Positions 8,398 through 16,513 of a stretch of 64,000 nt of DNA are shown here, in pieces. The position numbers and the translations under genes are program-made. The number at the start of each line of letters is the position of its first letter. Within the stretch, counting starts at the first letter, position 1. The DNA is from Salsipaludibacter sp963812245 (GTDB taxonomy: Bacteria; Actinomycetota; Nitriliruptoria; Nitriliruptorales; Nitriliruptoraceae). The DNA lies in NCBI GenBank assembly GCA_963812245.1, contig CAWEUK010000003.1, forward strand, positions 620,001 to 684,000. The letters are read 5' to 3'. Under the pieces are notes generated by a model that was not told the DNA's origin, did not search any database, and worked only from the letters and a program-made list of their open reading frames with translations.

Positions 8398-10551
8398 GTG
8401 TCCAACCGCCTGGCAGCAAGCAACTCTCCGTACCTCCTCCAACACGCCGACAATCCGGTCCATTGGTGGGAATGGAGTGACGAGGCCTTTGCCGAGGCCG
8501 TGCAGCGCGACGTCCCGGTGTTCCTGTCCGTCGGCTACTCGTCGTGCCACTGGTGCCATGTCATGGCGCACGAGTCGTTCGAGGACCCGGCGACGGCCGA
8601 CCTGCTCAATGCCCACTTCCTGTCGATCAAGGTCGATCGGGAGGTGCGCCCCGACGTCGACGCGGTGTACATGACCGCGACCCAGGCCCTGACGGGGCAG
8701 GGTGGCTGGCCGATGTCGGTGTGGCTCGACCACCAGCGACGGCCCTTCTACGCCGGGACGTACTTCCCGCCCCAACCCGCCCACGGTCGGCCGTCGTTCA
8801 CCCAACTGCTGACGAGCCTGGCGCAGGCGTGGGCGACGCGGCGGGAGGAAGTGCTGGCGTCCGCAGCCGACATCACGGCCGCGCTGCGGGCGCACAACGA
8901 CCGCCGCGGCCCCGACTCGGCGCCGGCTCCGGCGGTGGCGTCCATGGGACTGTCGGACACGGAGGCCGCCGCCGAGGCAGCCGCTCCGGATGCCGTGGCC
9001 GCGAACCCACTGGATGCCTCGGCCCTCGCCGCGGCGGTGGAGGTGGTCGTGTCGCGCGCGTGGGATCGTGACCTGGGCGGCTTCGGGCGGGCACCGAAGT
9101 TCCCGCAGGCCATGACGATCCAGTGGCTGCTCGACCACCACCTGGTCACCGGCGATGCGATGGCGTTGGAGGCCGCCGTGTCGTCGCTGCAGGCGATGGC
9201 GCGTGGCGGGATCCATGACCACGTCGTCGGCGGCTTCGCGCGCTATTCGACCGACGCGCGCTGGCTGCTGCCGCACTTCGAGAAGATGCTCTCGGACAAC
9301 GGCCTGCTGCTCGAGTGCTACGCGACCGCGGCCGCGATGACGGGCAGTCGCGAGTTGCGCGCTGCCGCCGAGGGCATCGGCGCCTGGTTGCTCGACGTCA
9401 TGCAGGCACCCGACGGCGGCTTCTACTCGGCCCTGGACGCCGACACCGACGGGCACGAGGGGGCCACCACGGTGTGGACCGATGCGGAGTTCCGCGAGGT
9501 GGTGTCGGCCGCCGGGGTGGACGCCGACCTGGCGGCCGACTGGTTCGGTGTCCGGGTGGAGGGCAACTTCCGCCCGGAACGTGGGGTGCCCACGGGCGAG
9601 AACATCCTGCACACGCCGACGGGGTTGGAGGAGTTCGCCGCGGCCAACGACCTGGAGACCGGGACGTGGCAGGTACAGGCGCGGATCGCGGTCGAGGCGC
9701 TGGCCACGCGCCGGGCAACGCGATCGCAGCCGGGACTGGACGACAAGGTGATCGTTGCCTGGAACGCGTTGGTCATCCGTGGCCTCGCGCGCGCCTCGGC
9801 GCTGCTCGCCCGGCCCGATTGGGCCGAGGCTGCGCTCCGGGCCGCCGAGTTCATCCGCCACCACATGCGCACGGAGCAGGGCGAACTGCTGCATGTGCAC
9901 CGAGGCGGGACGTCATGGGTTCCCGCGTTCCTCGACGACGAGGCCGGCCTGGCCGTGGCGTTGTTCGAACTCGCCCCAGTCGTGGGGCGTGCTGACCTGG
10001 TGGCCTGGGCCGTCGAGCTGGTCGACCACGCGGTTGCCACCTTCGGCGACGATGCCGGCGGCTATGCCACGACCCGTTCGGATGCATCGGATCTGCCCCT
10101 GCGGCCCCGTGACGAGTTCGACAATGCACAGCCTGCCGGAACGTCGTCGCTGGCCCAGGCAGCCGTGCGAGCAGCCCGGATCACCGGCGAGCAGCGCCAT
10201 GCCGAGCTCGCACGCGGGCTCCTGGCTGCGGGTCATCTCGCGGCGACCACCAACCCCACCGGCTTCGGTGAACTGCTTCGCGCCGCCCAGTTCCTGGCCG
10301 CCGACCAGCGAGAGGTCGCGATCGTCGGACGCGATGGGCCGGCCCGTGATGCCCTGGTGGCGGCGGTGGTCGGCGTGCCGCGGCCCGGCGTCGTGACGGT
10401 CGTCGGGGACGGCGAGTCGGCGTCGACGGTGCCGCTTCTGGTCGGGCGCGAGGTCACCGACGACACGCCGCGAGCCTGGGTGTGTCGAGACTTCACCTGT
10501 CATCTGCCCGTCACGACGGCTGCCGAGGTGCTCGCGCAGCTGGACGGCTGA
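8398..10551 (+). CDS. Thioredoxin-domain protein of the YyaL / DUF255 (SPATA20) family
   Basis: The protein has 717 residues from GTG 8398, whose N-terminus (NRLAASNSPYLLQHADNPVHW) matches the family start and which has AAGG upstream. GTG 8371 is an in-frame alternative lying only a few bases after a -10-like TACGCT. The N-terminal domain carries the thioredoxin-type CHWC (Cys50, Cys53) in SVGYSSCHWCHVMAHESFED. It is followed by an (alpha/alpha)6-barrel-like region resembling N-acylglucosamine epimerases. These proteins are widespread, cytoplasmic and functionally undefined; a redox-linked sugar enzyme is a conjecture. It is divergent from cspA. Confidence 0.88.
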   Translation: MSNRLAASNSPYLLQHADNPVHWWEWSDEAFAEAVQRDVPVFLSVGYSSCHWCHVMAHESFEDPATADLLNAHFLSIKVDREVRPDVDAVYMTATQALTGQGGWPMSVWLDHQRRPFYAGTYFPPQPAHGRPSFTQLLTSLAQAWATRREEVLASAADITAALRAHNDRRGPDSAPAPAVASMGLSDTEAAAEAAAPDAVAANPLDASALAAAVEVVVSRAWDRDLGGFGRAPKFPQAMTIQWLLDHHLVTGDAMALEAAVSSLQAMARGGIHDHVVGGFARYSTDARWLLPHFEKMLSDNGLLLECYATAAAMTGSRELRAAAEGIGAWLLDVMQAPDGGFYSALDADTDGHEGATTVWTDAEFREVVSAAGVDADLAADWFGVRVEGNFRPERGVPTGENILHTPTGLEEFAAANDLETGTWQVQARIAVEALATRRATRSQPGLDDKVIVAWNALVIRGLARASALLARPDWAEAALRAAEFIRHHMRTEQGELLHVHRGGTSWVPAFLDDEAGLAVALFELAPVVGRADLVAWAVELVDHAVATFGDDAGGYATTRSDASDLPLRPRDEFDNAQPAGTSSLAQAAVRAARITGEQRHAELARGLLAAGHLAATTNPTGFGELLRAAQFLAADQREVAIVGRDGPARDALVAAVVGVPRPGVVTVVGDGESASTVPLLVGREVTDDTPRAWVCRDFTCHLPVTTAAEVLAQLDG

Positions 10552-10573
10552 CACGGCCGGCGTGCTCGTCGGC

Positions 10574-10930
10574 CTAGTCGTCGCCACCAAGGATCGCCGT
10601 GGCCAGCCACGACACGATCGAGATGATGATCGCGCCCAGGAACGTCGACCCGAACCCGTCACTGTGCAGGCCCAGGTCACCGGTCAGCCAGATGACCAGT
10701 GCCAGCATGGCGGCATTGACGACAAGCAGGAACAGGCCCATGGTGAGCACGACCAGCGGGAGGGACAGCAACTTCGCGACGGGCTTGACCAGGGCATTCA
10801 CCAGCGCCATCACCACGACGATGATGACCATCGACTGCCATGAGCCGTCGAACGTGAGGCCGTCGACCAGGCGAACACCCAGGTAGACACCCGCGGCATT
10901 GGCCGCCAGCCGGATCAGGAGGTTCATCAT
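10574..10930 (-). CDS. Four-TM membrane protein of the phage-holin superfamily IV type (YvlD-like)
   Basis: 118 residues with four hydrophobic segments (about 5-20, 31-53, 56-80 and 95-113) and the family pattern VNALVKPVAKLLSLPLVVLTMGLFLLVVNAAML. This PF04020-like family is chromosomal and is named after holins only by similarity; there is no phage context here. It may contribute to membrane integrity. It is convergent with the YyaL-type gene and downstream of the NUDIX-like gene. Confidence 0.8.
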   Translation of the reverse strand: MMNLLIRLAANAAGVYLGVRLVDGLTFDGSWQSMVIIVVVMALVNALVKPVAKLLSLPLVVLTMGLFLLVVNAAMLALVIWLTGDLGLHSDGFGSTFLGAIIISIVSWLATAILGGDD

Positions 10931-10964
10931 GTCGGTGCCTCGTGCACGGAGTGGCAGTCAGTGG

Positions 10965-11504
10965 TCACAGCAGGGCACCGGCATGGGCCAGTGCCATCCT
11001 GACGAGCCGGTCGTGCCCGCTGGTCATCTCGCTGAGCACCACCTCGCTGCAGGCCTCTTCCGGGGTGATCCAGGAGAAGTCGAGGGCATCGGGGGAGGGG
11101 GCGCACTCACCGGTCACCGGCACGATGTAGGCCAGTGACACCGCGTGCTGGCGTGGGTCGTGGAAGCCGCTGCGGTCGGGGTCCGGGAAGTACTCGGCCA
11201 CCGTGAACGGCGCGGCGGAGGCCGGGATCTGGGGATCGGCGTCGGGACCGAGGTCCTTGATCAGGTGACGCCACAACGCGTCGCGGATGGTCTCGCCATG
11301 CATCACCCGGCCGGTCACGGCGGCCCGAGAGATGCTGCCGTCGGGCATCACCCGCAACAGCAACCCGACCTTGGTGACCCGACCGAGATGGTCGAGCCGC
11401 ACCGGGACGGCATCGACGTAGACCTGGGGGACACGATCGCGCACGTGGGCGAGATCGTCCTCGCTCAGCCAGCCGGAATGGGCCACGGTGTCGGGTTGGC
11501 TCAT
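10965..11504 (-). CDS. NUDIX-fold protein of the DUF4916 type with degenerate Nudix box
   Basis: The 179-residue protein starts at the ATG at 11504, with GAGGTGG 4 bases upstream. Its Nudix-box position (residues 65-86) keeps Gly65, Glu71, Arg79, Asp84 and Gly86, but the two metal-binding glutamates of the consensus REUxEExG are His80 and Lys83. Hydrolysis of a nucleoside diphosphate derivative is therefore doubtful, and a binding or regulatory role is possible. Its start overlaps the stop of the Fic-like gene by 4 bases (ATGA), so translation is probably coupled. It is the third gene of the HAD-Fic-NUDIX operon. Confidence 0.75.
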   Translation of the reverse strand: MSQPDTVAHSGWLSEDDLAHVRDRVPQVYVDAVPVRLDHLGRVTKVGLLLRVMPDGSISRAAVTGRVMHGETIRDALWRHLIKDLGPDADPQIPASAAPFTVAEYFPDPDRSGFHDPRQHAVSLAYIVPVTGECAPSPDALDFSWITPEEACSEVVLSEMTSGHDRLVRMALAHAGALL

Positions 11505-12586
11505 CGGTCCACCTCGCTGCTGATCGGATTGCACCATCCGGGCAGTGGCGTGGGGCCACGCGACAGCCGCAGGCCGCGGCTGCCGGTGTCGAAGGACACG
11601 AGCCCGGCATCTGCGAGCCGGATGGCGATTCGTCGAGCCTCGTCCAGGTCGAGGTCCGTGGTCCGACTGCCGCCAGCCGACGGCAGGTCGGCGGGCACAC
11701 CCGCGAGCTGGCGGGCGAGTTCGACCAGGGTGAAGGTCGCGGGCAACTCGTCCACGGGCACCTCGGGCACGTCGTCGGGGGCGATGCCCAGCGCTGCCGT
11801 GGCCAGTCGCAGCCCAGCGGCCACGTCCTCGGCCCAGGTCTCGAGCCACACGGTCAGGTCCCCGCTGCGCAGCGCCGCCGCCAGCACGTCGTAGTTGCCG
11901 ACCCGGCGGGCCGACATCGGCAGTTCGGCAACGGCCATGCCCGCGGGGTCGAGACCGGCATCGCGCAGGACGAGCCGAGCAGCGACACGCGCCAGCCGGC
12001 CGTTGGCCGATTCGAAGGGATGCAGCCGCAGGATCTCGAACTGGAGGAGTCCCGCCACGACCACGGGGTGCAGGGTCTGGTCACCGGCCAGCTGCTGCAA
12101 CGACGGCAGCTGCGGTGCGATCTCGGCCGGGGCGACCGGGTGGAACACGATGCGCCCCTCCAGACCATCGCTGACCACCTGCTGGCTGCGTCGCAGCATG
12201 CCCGCGGACGGTGTGGCCACGAGTCCCGTCGTGAGCCTGCGGTGCACGGCCGGCAACGCCTTCAACACGTCGCGTCGCAGCAACGCCCCCAGATCGTCCG
12301 CCCGCAGCGCCGCCTCGACGCCGGCGTACTCGCGTCGCTGCACCTCGATGGGGTCGGCACCGTCGTCGACCAGGGCGATGAGCTCGCCCGGCGGCGGGGT
12401 CGCCACCATGGGGGAGCCGTCGAGACGACAGGTTGCGATGATCGCGAGGTCCCACAGGTGCGGGGCAGTGGAGCCCAGGCTGACCGCGCCGGCAATCGCC
12501 GTGGCGAGACGCTCGATGTCCTCCAGCAGCACACCCAGGTGGGGACTGGGGGACCACTGATGGCGTGGCGCGTCGGGCGGGGTCAC
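11501..12586 (-). CDS. Fic-domain protein with altered active-site motif
   Basis: 361 residues from GTG 12586, which overlaps the upstream stop (GTGA). The Fic core motif is HPFESANGRLAR at 189-200. Compared with the consensus HxFx(D/E)GN(G/K)RxxR, the catalytic His189 and Asn/Arg are kept. The metal-coordinating acidic residue is Ser193 and the next Gly is Ala. A class II-like inhibitory helix may be present near residue 52 (TCRLDG, with Asp for Glu). A winged-helix-like segment follows at about 290-345. Fic enzymes usually transfer AMP or other phosphate-containing groups to protein hydroxyls; activity here is uncertain. Confidence 0.8.
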   Translation of the reverse strand: MTPPDAPRHQWSPSPHLGVLLEDIERLATAIAGAVSLGSTAPHLWDLAIIATCRLDGSPMVATPPPGELIALVDDGADPIEVQRREYAGVEAALRADDLGALLRRDVLKALPAVHRRLTTGLVATPSAGMLRRSQQVVSDGLEGRIVFHPVAPAEIAPQLPSLQQLAGDQTLHPVVVAGLLQFEILRLHPFESANGRLARVAARLVLRDAGLDPAGMAVAELPMSARRVGNYDVLAAALRSGDLTVWLETWAEDVAAGLRLATAALGIAPDDVPEVPVDELPATFTLVELARQLAGVPADLPSAGGSRTTDLDLDEARRIAIRLADAGLVSFDTGSRGLRLSRGPTPLPGWCNPISSEVDR

Positions 12587-13611
12587 GAGCGCATGAGCCA
12601 GGGTCGGCTGCTGCGAGCGGACTCCGCGGCCTCCAGGATGCGACCGTGGCGGCGACCCGCGGCGTAGGTGGCCGATGCCAGGCCGATCGCACCACTCAGG
12701 GCCGTCGTCATCTTGATGGCGCGCTTGGTGCGCCGGGAGAAGATCACGATCGGCCACCCGCGTTGCCACGCCACGGACTCGAGCGCCGAGTCCGGATTGA
12801 CCGCGACCGGATGACCCACGGCCTCGAGCATCGGGAGGTCGGACACCGAGTCGGTGTAGGCGTAGCACAGCCGCAGGTCGTAGCCGCGCTCCCCCGTGAG
12901 TTCGTCGATGGCCTCGACCTTGCCCTCGCCGTAGACGAACGGGCCGTCCAGCTCACCGGTGTAGAGGCCGTCGACGACCTCGCCGCGGGTGCCGATGCCG
13001 CCCGTCATGCCCAGGGCGGCAGCCAGGGCGCCGACGATCTCCTGCGGGGATGCGGACACGATCCAGGTCTCGCGACCGGCGTCGTGGTGCATCTCGATGA
13101 GGTTGTGCGACTCCGGCCGGATGCTGTCGAGCAGGCGCGGGATGACGACCTCGTTGAGCCCCATCATGTCGTCGCGGTTGGAGCCGGCGATCATGTCCAG
13201 GGCCCGGTCACGACTCTTGGTCGACGTTTCGTCCGAGGCGCCGAAGAGGCGGAACGCCAGCGCTCGGAAGCCATCCTGGGCCAGCACCGATCCGTCCAGC
13301 ATGCCGGCACGCCAGGCAGCCACGGCCAGCACTGCCGGTGACGCCCCGGCGATCAGGGTTCGGTCGAGGTCGAAGAACGCGGCGCCCAGCGCCTTGGGGC
13401 CGGGTGCCGCCTCGGGCCGTGCGGACACGGTGTCCCCGAACCGGGGGGTGGCGACGCCAGCCGACGTCGCTGCATGCCCGTCGGCACCCGCCGTCACGGC
13501 ATCGTCGCTGGCGACGTCGCCGGCTGCGACGGCTGCTGCGACGGCGGCAGCGTCGCCGGAGGCATGCGGCTCGGCTGGGGGTGCGCCGGACCGTTCCCCG
13601 GACCGTTCCAT
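12583..13611 (-). CDS. HAD-IB family phosphatase (SerB-like) with C-terminal membrane segment
   Basis: The 342-residue protein starts at the ATG at 13611 (AAAGGG upstream). An Ala-rich, low-complexity N-terminal tail of about 70 residues precedes the HAD core: DLDRT at 81-85 (nucleophile Asp81), SASP at motif II, and YTDSVSDLPML at motif IV. This is the HAD-IB (phosphoserine phosphatase/CicA-like) arrangement. A hydrophobic Ala/Gly-rich helix near residues 309-327 may anchor it. It is the first gene of a three-gene operon, with 4-base overlaps to both following genes. Its substrate is unknown. Confidence 0.8.
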   Translation of the reverse strand: MERSGERSGAPPAEPHASGDAAAVAAAVAAGDVASDDAVTAGADGHAATSAGVATPRFGDTVSARPEAAPGPKALGAAFFDLDRTLIAGASPAVLAVAAWRAGMLDGSVLAQDGFRALAFRLFGASDETSTKSRDRALDMIAGSNRDDMMGLNEVVIPRLLDSIRPESHNLIEMHHDAGRETWIVSASPQEIVGALAAALGMTGGIGTRGEVVDGLYTGELDGPFVYGEGKVEAIDELTGERGYDLRLCYAYTDSVSDLPMLEAVGHPVAVNPDSALESVAWQRGWPIVIFSRRTKRAIKMTTALSGAIGLASATYAAGRRHGRILEAAESARSSRPWLMRS

Positions 13612-14146
13612 GGTGCGCCCTTTCGGGATCGCGAAGGTCCCGTGATGGGCCATGCGTTCGGGGACGAGGATAGTGAAGTCGGCACCGAACCCGATCGCCC
13701 CAGGCGGCCGGGTGGTCACCACGCACATGCGAATCCCCGGTCGACGTGCGGTGCCGTACCCCCTTCCCCGAGGGCCACGGACCCGCTCGCAACCGGGGAT
13801 CGTGGGTGCACCGTCGCAGGCGCCCTCGACGAGGTCAAGTTGGTTGTCCACAGGGGGGTGTCGACAGGCCACCCAAGGCTGTGGACGAGATGTGGACGAG
13901 CCTGGGGACGGGCGACCCGGACTGTTTCCACTGCAATGAGAGTCCATGATCCGAGGCCACAATTCCGTGCCATCCTGGTCGTGTCGGTTTCCCCCACGCT
14001 GTGGACAGTCCGGATGGACCTACCATCTGCGCCGCGCGGGCGGGCATCGCGCGACGCCTGCCCCAGGTGTGCGAACGTGCGTGCCTGCCGTCCAGTCGGG
14101 GTCCGCACCGTCGTCCACCTCGCCCACTGCCCACCCAGGATGTCGC
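13612..14146. promoter_or_regulatory. 535-bp divergent intergenic region with four DnaA-box-like sites
   Basis: No credible gene is seen. The region holds TTGTCCACA (13844-13852), two inverted TGTGGACGA sites spaced 11 bp (13880-13888, 13891-13899) and TGTGGACAG (14000-14008). The first equals the actinobacterial DnaA-box consensus and the others differ from its complement at one or two positions. It also separates the divergent promoters of the HAD operon and the metallopeptidase gene (TACCAT near 14021 is a possible -10 for the latter). Confidence 0.5.
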
Positions 14147-14755
14147 ATGACCAGGTTCGTCGAGCAACGCCCGCCGCTGGAGCCCGGCGGTCTGCCCATC
14201 GAGGTGGTGCGATCGACGCGTCGCAGGCGTGGCGCCAGCGCCCATGCACGCGATGGGCGGATCGTCGTGCAACTGCCCGCGGCACTGCCGGCAGATGCAG
14301 CCGATCGCACCATCGCGACGCTCGTCGCGCGGGTGACTGGGCAGGCCCGTGCAGCCGATCGTGGCGGTGACGAATGGCTGGAGAACCGTGCCGCCAGGGT
14401 CGGGCGTGACTGGCTCGATGGCGTCACCGCGACCTCGGTGCAGTGGTCGTCGCGGATGGCGCGGCAGTGGGCTTCGGCGACCCCGGCGACCGGCAGGATC
14501 CGGGTGTCGGACCGGGCCGCCGCCCTGCCGGATCGCGTCATCGACTACCTGCTGGTCCACGAACTCGCGCACCTCGTGGTGCCCAACCACTCGGCCGAGT
14601 TCCACGCGCTGGTCGCCGCCTATCCACATGCCGACTGGGCCCAGGGATTCCTGGCCGGGGTGCAACATCTCCAGGCGCTTCCCGCGCCGCCGCCCGAATC
14701 GGTGTCGGCCGGCGACCCGGCACCACATGCCCGCACGCCGACCGACGACGGCTGA
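14147..14755 (+). CDS. YgjP/SprT-like (DUF45) zinc metallopeptidase-fold protein
   Basis: 202 residues from ATG 14147, with AGGA 6 bases upstream. HELAH at 138-142 plus His148 (VVPNHSAEF) match the M48-related DUF45/YgjP signature HELxHxxxxNHSxxFW. The N-terminal RSTRRRRGASAHARDGRIVVQLP resembles the family's strand-rich lead-in. A cytoplasmic metallopeptidase or DNA-repair-associated SprT-like role is inferred only from the fold. It is convergent with another zincin at 14837. Confidence 0.82.
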   Translation: MTRFVEQRPPLEPGGLPIEVVRSTRRRRGASAHARDGRIVVQLPAALPADAADRTIATLVARVTGQARAADRGGDEWLENRAARVGRDWLDGVTATSVQWSSRMARQWASATPATGRIRVSDRAAALPDRVIDYLLVHELAHLVVPNHSAEFHALVAAYPHADWAQGFLAGVQHLQALPAPPPESVSAGDPAPHARTPTDDG

Positions 14756-14836
14756 GCCACCCGCGGACCACGGGGGCGAACGCGGCAGATGGCCGTGGCG
14801 GACGCCCCGGGAACCACCCGAGCCACCGTCGCAGAC

Positions 14837-16327
14837 TCAGTCGTGGGGCTTGGGGTCGTCGGTGTCGTCCGGATCGTCGTCCGGATCGTCCGGATCGGGT
14901 CTGCCGGTGTCGACGTCGTCTTCGCCAGCCAGCGCCTGGGTTCGTCGCTGCTCGGCTGATCCCTCGACCGGTGCGTCCCCCAGGCCCTCGAAGAGCGCCG
15001 AGGCGTCGTCGGGAACCGCATCGGCGGCAGCCATGCGCAGGAGCCAACTGGACGGATCGGCGAGCTCGGCGGCATCCGGCAGGTTCTCGGGGTGGGCGAG
15101 GGCCTCGTGCAGGCCGGCCGTACCGCGTGCCTGCACCACGACCGCAACGAAACGGTCGCCCACGTCCGGGTCGTCGCCCGTCAGCTGCAGGCCCAGCAGG
15201 TCGGCCAGCACGCGCTCGCCGTCGCCGACCTCGGCGCGTCGCCGGCGCATCACCTCGTCGATCAGGGGCAGGCTGGGCAGCCGCGAGTCCGCGGCCGCCA
15301 GCGCCTCGTGGCGAGCCCAGGCCCGCGTGAGGTCGGTGACACCCTGCAGTCGTTGCAACACGCGGCGTTGGGAGGGTGTGGGCTCCAACCGGAAACGACC
15401 GGCCCGTTGCATCGCCGCCGCCATCGACTCGGGGTCGTCGGGGTCCATGCCGACCATGGCGTCCGACAGCAGATCCTGGATGCGGTCCGGATCGACGTCG
15501 GTCCCGTTCGCGAACAGCGCCACCAGCGACTCGATGTGGGCGGCCAGCCACGGCACGGCGTGGAACAGGCGCCGGTGGGCCTCCTCGTGGAGCATCACGG
15601 CGACCGCGACCTCCTCGAGGTCCAGGTCCCAGTCGTCGAACGTCTCTGCGAGGTTCACGGCGATCGCGATGGCCTGCCCACGGCCGGCAGTTGGCACACC
15701 CAGGTCGTGGGCCGCCAGCAGCTGACCCGACAGGTTGCCCAGCGCCATGCCTGCCTGCAGCCCGGTCGTCGAGGCCGCCATGGCCGCGACCATGGCGGAC
15801 AGGTCGACGCCCGCCAGGAGTTCGCGGAACTCCAGCGGGAGCATCTCGGTCCCGCCGTCGGTCGGCGTCAGCGCGGCCAGGGCCCGCCCGGTGGCGGCCG
15901 CGACCGGTTCGATCAGCGGCCGCATGGCGTCCAGGGCGGCCTCCAGCCATTCGGTGCGACGGCCGACCACCAGCCTGGCGCCTTCCGGCGGCGCCGGCAG
16001 CGACGTCGCGTCCAGCCAGTGCTCGGCCAGCGTCATGGCGCGTTCGAGGCGCTCGCGTTCGGCGGCGGTGGGGGACCGGTCGCCATCGGCGGCCACCTGG
16101 AAGGCAACCCTGCGCGCGATCTCCCAGTCGACCGGGCCGGTCGCGCCCGCATTCGCCATCATCGCCTGCATGTGGGAACGGACCTGGCCCTGGATGGACG
16201 GAAGCATCTGCTGGATCTGCTCCATCAGTTGTTCCGGGTCGCCATCGGACAGCGACGCCATCAGTTCTCGGACCTCCTCGGGGAGATCGTCGAAGTTGCC
16301 GAACATGGGAGTGTCGTCATCAGCCAT
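14837..16327 (-). CDS. Zinc-dependent metalloprotease of the Zincin_2 / PF10103 type
   Basis: 496 residues. The zinc motif HEEAH is at 247-251 within VAVAVMLHEEAHRRLFHAVPWL, typical of this actinobacterial zincin group, once annotated as F420-biosynthesis associated. The N-terminus is acidic and helical with repeated LMEQIQQMLPSIQ-type segments. The C-terminus is a low-complexity Asp/Pro tail. The start at 16327 follows the family but has no clear ribosome-binding site. No signal peptide is visible, so it is probably cytoplasmic. Confidence 0.78.
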   Translation of the reverse strand: MADDDTPMFGNFDDLPEEVRELMASLSDGDPEQLMEQIQQMLPSIQGQVRSHMQAMMANAGATGPVDWEIARRVAFQVAADGDRSPTAAERERLERAMTLAEHWLDATSLPAPPEGARLVVGRRTEWLEAALDAMRPLIEPVAAATGRALAALTPTDGGTEMLPLEFRELLAGVDLSAMVAAMAASTTGLQAGMALGNLSGQLLAAHDLGVPTAGRGQAIAIAVNLAETFDDWDLDLEEVAVAVMLHEEAHRRLFHAVPWLAAHIESLVALFANGTDVDPDRIQDLLSDAMVGMDPDDPESMAAAMQRAGRFRLEPTPSQRRVLQRLQGVTDLTRAWARHEALAAADSRLPSLPLIDEVMRRRRAEVGDGERVLADLLGLQLTGDDPDVGDRFVAVVVQARGTAGLHEALAHPENLPDAAELADPSSWLLRMAAADAVPDDASALFEGLGDAPVEGSAEQRRTQALAGEDDVDTGRPDPDDPDDDPDDTDDPKPHD

Positions 16328-16513
16328 GGGCGCAGTGTCGCACGTCGTGGGTCGCGGTGCGAACTGGACCACCCGGCGCTGCGCACCCGACACGCAGGTT
16401 CGGTGAGTCCGACGAGATCGGGCATGACCGCGGCGCGTTAGTCTCGCGGCAGTGAGGATGCAACGGTTCGGTCGCCTGCGGGCACCGGCCGGCCCACCCA
16501 GAAAGGCACCACC

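Noticed and set aside
7957..9900. Long minus-strand ORF reading into cspA
   Set aside because: Only its last 67 codons are the cold-shock protein; the rest is antisense to the YyaL-type gene and has no domain.
10574..10930. Prophage signal from the 'holin' superfamily name
   Set aside because: The family is chromosomal and no other phage-like gene is in the window.
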